Shown piece after piece: positions 42,746 through 50,954 of a stretch of DNA of 64,000 nt. A model generated the notes under the pieces. The model made no database searches. It was not told where the DNA came from and saw only the letters and a list, made by a program, of their open reading frames with translations. The stretch spans positions 4,278,001 to 4,342,000 of the forward strand of contig NZ_JAPEOB010000001.1 in NCBI RefSeq assembly GCF_026341775.1. The letters are read 5' to 3'. The stretch comes from Streptomyces sp. NBC_00654. GTDB lineage: Bacteria; Actinomycetota; Actinomycetes; Streptomycetales; Streptomycetaceae. The position numbers were made by a program, and so were the translations under genes. Position 1 is the first letter of the stretch. The number at the start of each line of letters is the position of its first letter.

Positions 42746-42879
42746 GGGGCCGATTATGGGCACGGCGGAACCGATCCGCCTACTCCGTACAGCAGCGGAC
42801 GCGCAGGTCGGAGGCATTGTTACGTTCCCATCACCTCGTCATGGACGGGCCATCATCTGCGGCCGTGAACGTGAGGCCC

Positions 42880-43533
42880 ATGAGTTTCCCCATGACGAAC
42901 CCCCGGACCACCACCCGGCTGCGCCTGGCCACCCTCGTGGCCCTGCCCGTCCTCGCCTTCTCCGTCGCCTGCGGCGGCGGTGACGACAGCGCCGGCGGCG
43001 CGAAGAAGGACGAAGCGATCGCCGACGTACCGGACGCGCCGGCCGCGAGCGCCGCGGAGGGCGACAAGAAGCCGAGCACCCCGCCCGCGGGCAAGAGCGC
43101 GTTCTACGACGCCCAGATGACGTACGTCCAGTGCATGCGCGCCAAGGGCGGATACCCGGACTTCCCCGACCCCAAGCTCAGCGGCCACCTCGACTGGACG
43201 AAGGTCAACGAGATCGGTTCCCAGCCCGGCCGCAACAAGGGCATCAAGGGCGGCAAGAACGGCGCCTGCGTCCCCGAACTGCAGGCCGCCTTGACAGCGA
43301 CGCCCGAGATCGACCAGCAAAAGGCGTACGAGTCGATGCTCGCGCACGCCAAATGCATGCGGGACAACGGCATCTCCAAGTTCACCAACCCGACGATGAG
43401 CGCCGGGAACGCCCAGCCGGGCGGTCAGCCGAACCCGATGTCCCGGGCCTATGAGGAGGACTCGCCCGCGTACAAGCAGGCCCGCAAGGCGTGCGAGTCG
43501 AAGCTGCTCGAAGGCCTGGACGGTATGCAGTGA
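42880..43533 (+). CDS. lipoprotein with paired Cys-Met-Arg motifs
   Basis: 217 aa from the ATG at 42880; a second ATG at 42892 is possible. The signal peptide ends with SVACGGG, making the cysteine a lipid-anchoring site. The mature part has two similar segments, YVQCMRAKGGYPDFPDP and HAKCMRDNGISKFTNP, each with one cysteine, plus a third cysteine near the end (ARKACES). This is a recurrent actinomycete lipoprotein found upstream of peptidoglycan-binding adaptors and MacB exporters. Its function is not known; sensing or delivering substrate to the exporter is an inference. Its stop overlaps the adaptor start as GTGA. Confidence 0.85.
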   Translation: MSFPMTNPRTTTRLRLATLVALPVLAFSVACGGGDDSAGGAKKDEAIADVPDAPAASAAEGDKKPSTPPAGKSAFYDAQMTYVQCMRAKGGYPDFPDPKLSGHLDWTKVNEIGSQPGRNKGIKGGKNGACVPELQAALTATPEIDQQKAYESMLAHAKCMRDNGISKFTNPTMSAGNAQPGGQPNPMSRAYEEDSPAYKQARKACESKLLEGLDGMQ

Positions 43534-44606
43534 GGCGCCGCACCGCTTTCCTCACGCTCGGCGCGGCGGCCGTCGCGGCCGCCGTCACCGGGGGAATCCT
43601 GCTCCCCGGTGACGGCGGCGGCACGGGCGCCTCCGGGCGCGACGGCGGCCTGCCGCCCGCCACCGCCACCGTCGTACGCACCGACCTCGTGCAGTCCAAG
43701 ACGGTCGACGGCAAGCTCGACTTCGCCCAGCGCCGCCCGGTCGGATCCGCCGTGGAGGGCACCGTCACGGTGGCCGCTTCCGAAGGGCGGACGGTGACCA
43801 GGGGGCAGACGCTGTACGAGCTGAACGACAAGCCCGTCACCCTTCTCTACGGGCCGGTCCCGATGTTCCGCGAGATGAAGGCGGGCGACCGGGGCAGCGA
43901 TGTGCTCCAGCTGGAACGCAATCTGCGTGACCTGGGGTTCGGAGCGAAGCTGTACGTCGACCCGTGGTACGACAAGGACACCGAGGCCGCCGTGAAGGAG
44001 TGGCAGAAGACCCTGAACCGCGACACCACCGGCAGGGTCGGCATGGGCGACGTCGTGTTCCAGCCCGACCGGGTCAAGGTGGCCGACGCGGACGCCGCGC
44101 TCGCCGACCGGGTCGGGCCGAGCGACACCGTCCTGACGGTCGCCTCCACCAAGCCCGTCGTACGGGCGCAACTGGATCAGACCGACGGCGCGCTCACCTC
44201 CAGCGGCACCAAGGTCGAGGTCACCCTGCCGAGCGGGAGGACCGTGGCCGGCAAGGTCGTCGGGACGGTGCGCCCCGAGGACGCCGCCGGCGGGGGCGAG
44301 GCCGCGGCGGAGGGCATCACCGTCGAGGTGGCCCTCGACGGCGGAGCGGGAGCCGTCTCCGGTGAGGACGCCGAGGCGCCGGCGAGCGTGAAGTTCGTCA
44401 GCGAGGCACGCCGGGGAGTCCTCGCGGTCCCCGTCGAGGCGGTCGTCGCCCTGCGCGGCGAAAAGGGCGGCTACGGCCTCCAGATCGTCCGGGGCACCAC
44501 CTCGAAGATGGTGCGGGTGGAAGCGGGCATGACCGCCGACGGGCGGATCGAGGTCAGCGGCCCGGAGGTCCGCGAGGGACTCAAGGTCGGAGTGGCGAAG
44601 TCATGA
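43530..44606 (+). CDS. periplasmic adaptor with peptidoglycan-binding domain
   Basis: 358 aa from the GTG at 43530, overlapping the lipoprotein stop. An N-terminal helix (~5-28, AFLTLGAAAVAAAVTGGILL) anchors it. Residues ~50-90 look like a biotinyl-lipoyl hairpin domain (GTVTVAASEGRTVTRGQTLY). Residues ~115-165 are a PG_binding_1 domain (GSDVLQLERNLRDLGFG, TEAAVKEWQKTLN). The C-terminal beta-barrel (LAVPVEAVVAL, VRVEAGMTADGRIEVSG) is the membrane-fusion-protein end. It links the ABC exporter to the cell wall. It ends in an ATGA overlap with the ATPase gene. Confidence 0.9.
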   Translation: MRRRTAFLTLGAAAVAAAVTGGILLPGDGGGTGASGRDGGLPPATATVVRTDLVQSKTVDGKLDFAQRRPVGSAVEGTVTVAASEGRTVTRGQTLYELNDKPVTLLYGPVPMFREMKAGDRGSDVLQLERNLRDLGFGAKLYVDPWYDKDTEAAVKEWQKTLNRDTTGRVGMGDVVFQPDRVKVADADAALADRVGPSDTVLTVASTKPVVRAQLDQTDGALTSSGTKVEVTLPSGRTVAGKVVGTVRPEDAAGGGEAAAEGITVEVALDGGAGAVSGEDAEAPASVKFVSEARRGVLAVPVEAVVALRGEKGGYGLQIVRGTTSKMVRVEAGMTADGRIEVSGPEVREGLKVGVAKS

Positions 44607-45316
44607 CGCCTGCCCCCGTGATCGAACTGCGGGACGCCACCAAGTCCTACCCCGGTGGCGTCCACGCCCTGCGCCGGGTGAACCTCACGGTCGAGGAGGG
44701 CGAACTCGTCGCCGTCGTCGGCCCGTCCGGCTCCGGCAAGTCCACGATGCTCAACGTCATGGGCACCCTCGACAAACCCACCACGGGCACCGTCCGGGTC
44801 GCCGGGTACGACGTGTCCGGACTCTCCGACTCCCGGCTCTCCGCACTGCGCGCCCGCCACATCGGCTTCGTGTTCCAGCACTTCCACCTGGCGGCGGGCC
44901 GCGACGCGGTGGACAACGTCGCGGACGGACTGCTGTACGCGGGCGTACCGCTCAAGGAACGGCGTACGCGGGCGCGGGAGGCACTCGCCAAGGTGCGGCT
45001 CGACCACCGCTACGCGCACACGCCCAACGAGCTGTCCGGCGGCGAGAAGCAGCGCGTGGCCATCGCCCGCGCCCTGGTGGGCGACCCCCGGCTGCTGCTG
45101 GCGGACGAACCGACCGGGGCACTGGACACCGCGTCCGGCGAGATCGTCATGGAGCTTCTGCACGAGCTGAACGCGTCCGGCACGACCATCTGTGTGATCA
45201 CCCACGACAACGAGATCGCGGACTCGCTTCCGCGCCGGGTCCGCTTCAAGGACGGCGAGATCGTCTCGGACTCGCGTCCCGCCTCCCTTACCGGAACGGA
45301 AGAGGCGGTTTCATGA
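44603..45316 (+). CDS. MacB/LolD-type ABC transporter ATPase
   Basis: 237 aa; the ATG at 44603 overlaps the adaptor stop as ATGA. Walker A GPSGSGKST (~41-49), Q-loop VFQHFHL, signature LSGGEKQRVAIARAL, Walker B LLLADEPTGALD and switch His (VITHD) are all intact. Sequence and gene order (adaptor, ATPase, FtsX-like permease) match MacB/LolCDE-type machines that use mechanotransmission rather than transport across the membrane. Partner permease directly follows. Cargo unknown: antimicrobial peptides, lipoproteins or cell-wall-active compounds are usual for the family. Confidence 0.95.
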   Translation: MTPAPVIELRDATKSYPGGVHALRRVNLTVEEGELVAVVGPSGSGKSTMLNVMGTLDKPTTGTVRVAGYDVSGLSDSRLSALRARHIGFVFQHFHLAAGRDAVDNVADGLLYAGVPLKERRTRAREALAKVRLDHRYAHTPNELSGGEKQRVAIARALVGDPRLLLADEPTGALDTASGEIVMELLHELNASGTTICVITHDNEIADSLPRRVRFKDGEIVSDSRPASLTGTEEAVS

Positions 45317-46506
45317 AGAACGCTCTCAAGCCCTCGCGCCTCTCCCCGCGCGACGTCCTCCGCGTCGGTGCGGTCGGCCTCCGCGCCCGCCGCGCCCGTG
45401 TGGTGCTCTCGGCGCTCGGCATCGCCATCGGCATCGCGACCATGGTCGCGGTCGTCGGCCTGTCCGAGTCGAGCCGTTCGGACCTGATGGCCCAGCTCGA
45501 CCGTCTCGGCACCAACCTCCTCACCGCCGAAGCGGGCGAGGACGCCATGGGGGGAGAGGTCGAACTCCCCAGGAACGCGGTGGCGATGGTCGAGCGCATC
45601 GGCCCGGTGCGGCACGCCACGGCCACCGCCGAGGTCGACGCGCGCATCCGCCGCAGTGACCTGGTCCCCGAGGAACGCACCGCCGGAGTCACCGCCCAGG
45701 CGGCCCGCATCGACCTGCTGTCCACGCTCGGCGGCGAGGTCGGCAAGGGTGCCTGGCTGGATACTGTCGGCGAACGCCTCCCGATGACGGTCCTCGGGGC
45801 GGTGGCCGCGGAGCGCCTGGGTATCACCCGAACCGGCGAGACGATCATGATGAACGACATCCGGGTGGTCGTCGTCGGCATCCTCGAACCGATCGAACTG
45901 GTCCCCACCCTGGACCGGGTGGCCCTGGTCGGATTCCCCGCGGCCGAGCGCTACTTCGGCTTCGACGGACTCCCCACGACCATCTTCGAACGCTCTACTG
46001 ACGCCTCGGTGGAGGACGTACGGGCGGTCCTGGCCCGCACCATCAGTCCCGGCAACGAGTCGGCCATCAGGGTCTCCCGGCCCTCGGACGCGCTGGCCGC
46101 CAAGGCCGCCACGGACGAGGGCCTGACCAACCTGATGCTCGGCCTCGGCGCGGTGGCCCTGCTGGTCGGTGGTGTGGGCGTGGCCAACACCATGGTCATC
46201 TCCGTTCTGGAGCGCCGTCAGGAGATCGGCCTGCGCCGGTCGCTGGGAGCGACCCGCAACGCGATCCGGCTCCAGTTCCTGACCGAGTCGCTGCTGCTGT
46301 CGGCGCTGGGCGGGGCGGCCGGCGCGCTGCTGGGAGCCGCGGCGACGTACGGCTTCGCGAAGGTCCAGGGGTGGACCGCGGTGGTTCCGCCCTGGTCCCT
46401 CGCGGGCGGGCTGGCCGCCACGCTCCTGATCGGTGTGGTCGCGGGCCTCTATCCGGCGATCCGCGCCTCCCGCCTGCACCCGACAGTGGCTCTGAACGCG
46501 ACGTGA
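45313..46506 (+). CDS. MacB/FtsX-type ABC permease
   Basis: 397 aa; the ATG at 45313 overlaps the ATPase stop as ATGA. Four helices in the MacB order: one at ~33-52 (LSALGIAIGIATMVAVVGL), then a large extracellular domain (~55-265), then three at ~275-300, ~325-350 and ~360-385. The coupling segment ERRQEIGLRRSLGATRNAI contacts the ATPase. The outer domain has the MacB-PCD pattern. The operon ends here, followed by a 13-bp tandem repeat and a perfect 11-bp hairpin. Confidence 0.94.
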   Translation: MKNALKPSRLSPRDVLRVGAVGLRARRARVVLSALGIAIGIATMVAVVGLSESSRSDLMAQLDRLGTNLLTAEAGEDAMGGEVELPRNAVAMVERIGPVRHATATAEVDARIRRSDLVPEERTAGVTAQAARIDLLSTLGGEVGKGAWLDTVGERLPMTVLGAVAAERLGITRTGETIMMNDIRVVVVGILEPIELVPTLDRVALVGFPAAERYFGFDGLPTTIFERSTDASVEDVRAVLARTISPGNESAIRVSRPSDALAAKAATDEGLTNLMLGLGAVALLVGGVGVANTMVISVLERRQEIGLRRSLGATRNAIRLQFLTESLLLSALGGAAGALLGAAATYGFAKVQGWTAVVPPWSLAGGLAATLLIGVVAGLYPAIRASRLHPTVALNAT

Positions 46507-46541
46507 GGAGGACCGACGCCGCGCGGCCGGTGTCGGACGGC

Positions 46542-46580
46542 GGACGCACACGGGGGACGCACACGGGGGACGCACACGGC
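46542..46580. repeat. three tandem copies of a 13-bp unit
   Basis: GGACGCACACGGG is repeated three times without gaps; the last copy differs in its final base. It lies in the short space between the permease stop and the terminator, so it is non-coding. Replication slippage is the simple explanation. Confidence 0.8.
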
Positions 46581-46597
46581 AGGGGCTGGGCCGGCCG

Positions 46598-46623
46598 CCG
46601 GACCCGGGGCCGCCCGGGTCCGG
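46598..46623. terminator. 11-bp perfect stem between convergent operons
   Basis: CCGGACCCGGG (46598-46608) pairs exactly with 46613-46623 around GCCG. It separates the rightward ABC operon from the leftward methyltransferase gene and can stop both. Confidence 0.65.
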
Positions 46624-46624
46624 G

Positions 46625-47440
46625 TCAGGGCTTGCGGGCGAGACCGCCGTGCTCGCCGATGGGTTCCGCGGCGGCGGAAGCGGGCTCCGGACGCCAGAGG
46701 GGAACGGAGACGACGCCGGGCTCCAGCAGTTCCAGACCGTCGAAGAACGCCGCGATCCTGTCGACGGGACGCAGGAAGTACGGCACGGCACCGGTCTCGT
46801 TGTAGGCGTCCTGGGCCGCCTCGTAGGCGGCGTCGGTGCCCCGTGAACCGTCGTTGATGGAGAGATAACTGCCCGGCGGCAGTCCGTTCATCAACCGGGT
46901 GACGATGGAGCGGGCCTGCTCGTAGTCCGCGACGTGGCCGAGGATGTTGCTGAGGATCAGAGCGGTGGGCAGGCTGAGGTCCAGGGTCTGGGCGGCGGCC
47001 GCGAGGATGCGGTCGGGGTCGGCCAGGTCGGCGTCGACGTACGCCGTCGCCCCCTCGGGGGTGGAGGTGAGCAGAGCGCGGGCATGCGCGAGGACCATCG
47101 GGTCGTGGTCGACGTAGACGATCCGGCTCTCGGGGGCGAGCCGCTGGGCGACCTCGTGGGTGTTGTCCACCGTCGGCAGGCCGGTCCCGACGTCCAGGAA
47201 CTGCCGGATGCCCGCCTCCCGGACCAGGTACGTGATGTTGCGGCGCAGGAAGGCGCGGCTGCTGCGGGCGACGGTGACGATGCCGGGGAAGACGGAGCTG
47301 TACGCGTCGCCGGCTTCCTCGTCGACGGGGTAGTGGTCCTTCCCGCCCAGCCAGTAGTTCCAGATGCGGGCCGAGTGCGGCACCGATGTGTCGATCTTCT
47401 GATGCACCGCCGGTCCGGGCGTCATCTCATGGTCAGTCAT
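46625..47440 (-). CDS. DUF574-type SAM-dependent methyltransferase
   Basis: 271 aa from the ATG at 47440 (weak ribosome site; 13 further upstream codons are open). Motif I QFLDVGTGLPTVDNTHEVAQ and the preceding SARIWNYWLGGKDHYPVD are the hallmark of the large Streptomyces DUF574/Methyltransf_19 family. VYVDHDPMVLAHARALL is the acidic SAM-ribose loop. These proteins are very abundant in streptomycetes; substrates are mostly unknown, and structural data suggest SAM binding. The gene stands alone, ending at the hairpin shared with the ABC operon. Confidence 0.92.
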   Translation of the reverse strand: MTDHEMTPGPAVHQKIDTSVPHSARIWNYWLGGKDHYPVDEEAGDAYSSVFPGIVTVARSSRAFLRRNITYLVREAGIRQFLDVGTGLPTVDNTHEVAQRLAPESRIVYVDHDPMVLAHARALLTSTPEGATAYVDADLADPDRILAAAAQTLDLSLPTALILSNILGHVADYEQARSIVTRLMNGLPPGSYLSINDGSRGTDAAYEAAQDAYNETGAVPYFLRPVDRIAAFFDGLELLEPGVVSVPLWRPEPASAAAEPIGEHGGLARKP

Positions 47441-47978
47441 GGGTACCGTCCGTCTTTCCACCGCTGCGGGAGTGTCCAACGTCCAACCTACGTTCCGTCA
47501 GTTCCGGCCCGTACACCGGCTCGACCCGCCCTGGCCCCTGCGGATCGCGTCCTCGGATGGCCCGTTCGGCCGGTCGGCACCCCTGCCCGCGGACCGCGGC
47601 CGGCCGGTCTCCCCGTCCTTCTTCCTTCGCCGGGACCCACCCCGAAACCGGCACCGCGACGCGGCGGGACGCCGTCCGCCGGTACTTCGGTGCCGATCGT
47701 GGTGGCGGGCAACTGTCCGGAATTGATTTGCTGTCGCGCGGGAACGGCGAGATTACGGCTGCCCGACGCCGGTCCGCATGTACACCGGGAACGCCTGTGA
47801 AATCGCGGGGTGTTCTCGATCCGACGGGATACGCCGCGCACCGGCCGAAGCGGTCCTGATTCCGCCGGCGGTGTTTATCCTTTTGCTGCGGATGCCACAG
47901 ATGCCCCGTGGAGTGAAGATAGCGGCTCAATAGGTCACCCGGAAGCCACGACCGGTTCCGTGAATCATCGGCCCTGGG
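47441..47978. other. gene-free divergent interval
   Basis: About 540 bp between the methyltransferase start and the promoter before the ATP-grasp-like gene. Its right part (47865-47960) is less GC-rich than flanking DNA. No frame has a ribosome site with good codon use, and I see no repeats. Confidence 0.4.
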
Positions 47979-48006
47979 TTGTCCTTCCCGCATACTGCCC
48001 TATGCT
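47979..48006 (+). promoter_or_regulatory. candidate promoter of the ATP-grasp-like gene
   Basis: TTGTCC (47979-47984), a 16-bp spacer and TATGCT (48001-48006) form a good vegetative-type promoter ~120 bp upstream of the chosen start. GGTGAGGGA follows in the leader. Confidence 0.5.
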
Positions 48007-48130
48007 TTCCTCGCCGGTGGATGGGTGAGGGATAGAGATACCTGCCGCTGATGGCGCGGCCTCTCGACCGGCACGTGTGCCTGCGCTCTCGAAAATCAAA
48101 AGGGTAAATCCGCACTCATTCGGGAATCGA

Positions 48131-49852
48131 GTGACTGAAATGCAGCAATTGACGTATGAGCAGGTGTCCGATGCCGGCAGCGACTCCAGTGGCATGCCTG
48201 GGGAGTGGGTGGTCAAAACGTCGAACGGCGAAGGGTTCCGTTGGCAGGGGTTCTACACCGGGCCGCTCGAACTGACGCCCAGACAGTCCGCCGATATGGC
48301 AAGAGATCTTCTCGGGATGGAGCCCGATGCCATCGGAGCCGCCGCTGCCGAGGAACTGGAACCGTACGTCTCCGACGGAACCGCCGTGCAGGCGGTGATC
48401 CTGCACTCCGCCACCCCGATCCTGCGGAGCCTCCAGGCCGACCTGGCGGACGCGAGGTCGGGACAGCCGGCGGACGATGTCGCGACCTATGTGGAGGCGC
48501 GTTCGGTCAGCCTGGCCTCGCCCGGGGACGTGGTGGTCGGACGGTCCCGCCCCTGGCGGACGGCCGCGACGCTGGCGGGGGTCGAGGCCGTCGAGGTGCC
48601 CGGCATCGAGTACTACTACCTCTCGCAGGCGCTGCTGCTCCTGGCGCACCGGACCGATGGCCGGGCCCCCGCCTGGCAGCGGCTCATCGAGGTCGTGCGC
48701 CGCAACCCTCGCATCCTCATCCGGCTCTACGCACTGGACCGCGACACCCAGGCGCTGCTGCTCTACCTCAAGCGGAAGGCCGGCGTCGAGAAGCTCCTCG
48801 TCGATGCCAACAGCCCCGAAGTGGCCGACTACTGGAATACCAAGGCCCCCCTGCACCCCTCGGTCGACGACGCGCTGACGGTGTCCGGATCCTTCCGGGA
48901 CCCGGCCGACCTGCTGGCGGCGGAGACGGCACTGTCCCCGATGGCCGTACGCCTGGGAGTGCGGTTCCCCATGGTGCCGGGCTACTCGGTGTACCCCGAC
49001 GCCTCGGACGGGACGGTGGTGGTCCGGCGGTTCACCGAAGCCGCGGCTCTGCTCCATGACCGCTACGGCTTCACCCAGGGCTGCCTGAAACCCTCCGAGG
49101 GCGGCGCGGGCGCCAGGATCTCCCCGGCCATCAGCATCGACAGCCCCGAAGAGGTGGCCCGCGTCGCCGAGCAGCTCCGGCACACGAAGGAACCCTGGGT
49201 GCTCGAAGCGTTCATGCACTACACCCAGGTCCCGATCGGCGGCTGGACCGTACCTCTGGCCCCGTCCGCGCACGTGCGCAACGGACACGTCGCCGAGGGG
49301 GTGACCCTCCAGCTGACCGGCGGGACGTCCTGGCAGGGCAATGTGCTCATGGACGCCGAGAGCTGGGCCGAGGCGGGTCTGTCGGCGGACACCTACCCCG
49401 CCATGCTCGACATGGTGGAGGAACTGCGCTCGGCCTTCGCGGAACGCGGGCTGAGAATGGTCACGGCCGGCATCGATTTCGCCATCGGCCATCTGGGCGG
49501 CGCGTTCGGCGACCGCGAGATCCTCGCGTTCCAGGACCCCAACCTCTCCTCCCACGGTGCCGAGTATCTGAGACTCTTCCTCGACGCCGCCCGCGAGCGG
49601 GGACACGGACGGTACGCGGCGACCAAGGTGGTGCGCCCCGAACCGTCCAGTGACCTCGCGCTGCTGCGCGACCTGCCGGAGCCCGCCATGGCACCGGGCT
49701 GCCACGCCGAGGTGATCAGTGCCGTGCCCGGCCGGTGGGGCATGCTGGCGGCCTCCGCGCCGTCGCCCGTCAAGGCTCTGGAAACCGTTCTGTCGTACGA
49801 GGCCTCGCTCTCCGCCACCGGCCGCATCCGCCCGGCGGCGGCCCGCCGCTGA
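48131..49852 (+). CDS. ATP-grasp-like ligase of unknown specificity
   Basis: 573 aa from the GTG at 48131 (GGGAATCGA upstream); GTG 48077 and ATG 48140 are alternatives. The C-terminal half looks like ATP-grasp: FTQGCLKPSEGGAGARI as the nucleotide-binding Lys/Gly loop, EEVARVAEQL with LEAFM as the lid and acidic strand, and GIDFAIGHLGG with ILAFQDPNLSSHGAEY as the metal-binding end, where D-P-N replaces the usual E-x-N. The N-terminal half (IEYYYLSQALLLLAHRTDG, LIRLYALDRDTQALLLYLKR) may be a pre-ATP-grasp domain; I do not recognise it. The expected chemistry is ATP-driven carboxylate-amine coupling. It converges on the formyltransferase/oxidase pair, suggesting a shared pathway. Confidence 0.65.
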   Translation: MTEMQQLTYEQVSDAGSDSSGMPGEWVVKTSNGEGFRWQGFYTGPLELTPRQSADMARDLLGMEPDAIGAAAAEELEPYVSDGTAVQAVILHSATPILRSLQADLADARSGQPADDVATYVEARSVSLASPGDVVVGRSRPWRTAATLAGVEAVEVPGIEYYYLSQALLLLAHRTDGRAPAWQRLIEVVRRNPRILIRLYALDRDTQALLLYLKRKAGVEKLLVDANSPEVADYWNTKAPLHPSVDDALTVSGSFRDPADLLAAETALSPMAVRLGVRFPMVPGYSVYPDASDGTVVVRRFTEAAALLHDRYGFTQGCLKPSEGGAGARISPAISIDSPEEVARVAEQLRHTKEPWVLEAFMHYTQVPIGGWTVPLAPSAHVRNGHVAEGVTLQLTGGTSWQGNVLMDAESWAEAGLSADTYPAMLDMVEELRSAFAERGLRMVTAGIDFAIGHLGGAFGDREILAFQDPNLSSHGAEYLRLFLDAARERGHGRYAATKVVRPEPSSDLALLRDLPEPAMAPGCHAEVISAVPGRWGMLAASAPSPVKALETVLSYEASLSATGRIRPAAARR

Positions 49853-50071
49853 CAGCCGCGCCGCACTTGCCCGGACGCACCGTCGCGCCATGAGCCGGCA
49901 GTCCGGCGGCGGAACGGGGCCAGGCAGGTGCGGCGTGTCCGCGGAGCAGCGGGACACGGTGGCGCTCACCGCCGGATGATCAGCCGCACCCGGAAGGGCC
50001 AGGAGCGGGACGGCCGGACACCGGCGGTTCGGCAGGCCGCTTCAGGGGCGGGAACGGGGCGGGCCCCGGTG

Positions 50072-50941
50072 TCACACCGGTGACGAGGTGTGCGGCGGGG
50101 AGCCGTCCGGGGCACGCAGCATCCCGGGGGTCCGGTGACGTCCGGTCGTACGCCGGATCCAGAGGACGAACTCGGGCCACGGCTTGCGGTCCCGGTGCCG
50201 GTAGGTCGTACCGCGGTCCTCCTGCGGCACCGCGCTGATGACCTCCCCCCGCTCCAGGCCCCGCGCGAGTTCGGTCAGACGGAGCGCGGCCGCGTGCACC
50301 GATCGCGCGTACAGCTGCTCGTCACTGTCGCCCGGGTGCGGCGCGGGGGTGACCCGGTCGAGGATCGGCCCGGCGTCCAGCGCGGGGGTGACCAGGTGCA
50401 GCGTGGCGCCGATGTGCTGCCAGTCCTGGTGCAGATAGGCGAAGTAGACCCCGTGGTTCCCCTTGTACTCGGGGAGCCATCCGCCGTGGATGTTCACCAT
50501 GAGCCCGGGTGTCCGCTCGATGATCTGCTTGCCGAGGATGCCGGTGCCGCAGACCACGGTGAGATCCGGTTCGAGCCGTGCGCTGAGCTCCTTGGCCTCC
50601 GCGCTGTTCACCGAGTCCACCACATGAACGGGGGACGGGCTGTGGGGGAGTCCGCGCGACAGCTCCTGGAAGTACGTACGGCGCTGCCGGGCACGGCCGG
50701 TGACCCGCTGACGCCAGCCCTGGTAGACGCGGTAGGCGAGGTCACGGTGACGGCGGTTGCGCTTCAGCCTCCGCTTCTGCGCCGCGCCGGGTTCCACGAT
50801 CGTCGCCACGAGGTCGAGCTCCGAGGCCAGGAGCAGGCGGAGGTAGGCGTGCTGGGGGTCGTCGGACGTGAGCAGCAGGACCCGCAGACGGCTGCCGTCC
50901 GGCGTGGCACGGATGGTCCAGTCCTCGTTGTTGATCTCCAT
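50072..50941 (-). CDS. formyltransferase-fold enzyme
   Basis: 289 aa from the ATG at 50941, seven bases after GGGAG and 13 bp after the oxidase stop. The 10-formyl-tetrahydrofolate-dependent transferase triad is present: Asn150 and His152 in MVNIHGGWLPEYKGN and Asp189 in LDAGPILD, with HIGATLHLV between. The N-terminal ~90 residues are basic and longer than in methionyl-tRNA formyltransferase, and the C-terminal tRNA-binding domain is replaced by a short Arg-rich tail. It is therefore probably a small-molecule N-formyltransferase (amino sugar, amino acid or hydroxylamine). Acceptor unknown. It forms an operon with the DAO-fold oxidase. Confidence 0.85.
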   Translation of the reverse strand: MEINNEDWTIRATPDGSRLRVLLLTSDDPQHAYLRLLLASELDLVATIVEPGAAQKRRLKRNRRHRDLAYRVYQGWRQRVTGRARQRRTYFQELSRGLPHSPSPVHVVDSVNSAEAKELSARLEPDLTVVCGTGILGKQIIERTPGLMVNIHGGWLPEYKGNHGVYFAYLHQDWQHIGATLHLVTPALDAGPILDRVTPAPHPGDSDEQLYARSVHAAALRLTELARGLERGEVISAVPQEDRGTTYRHRDRKPWPEFVLWIRRTTGRHRTPGMLRAPDGSPPHTSSPV

Positions 50942-50954
50942 CTGTGTCTCCCTC

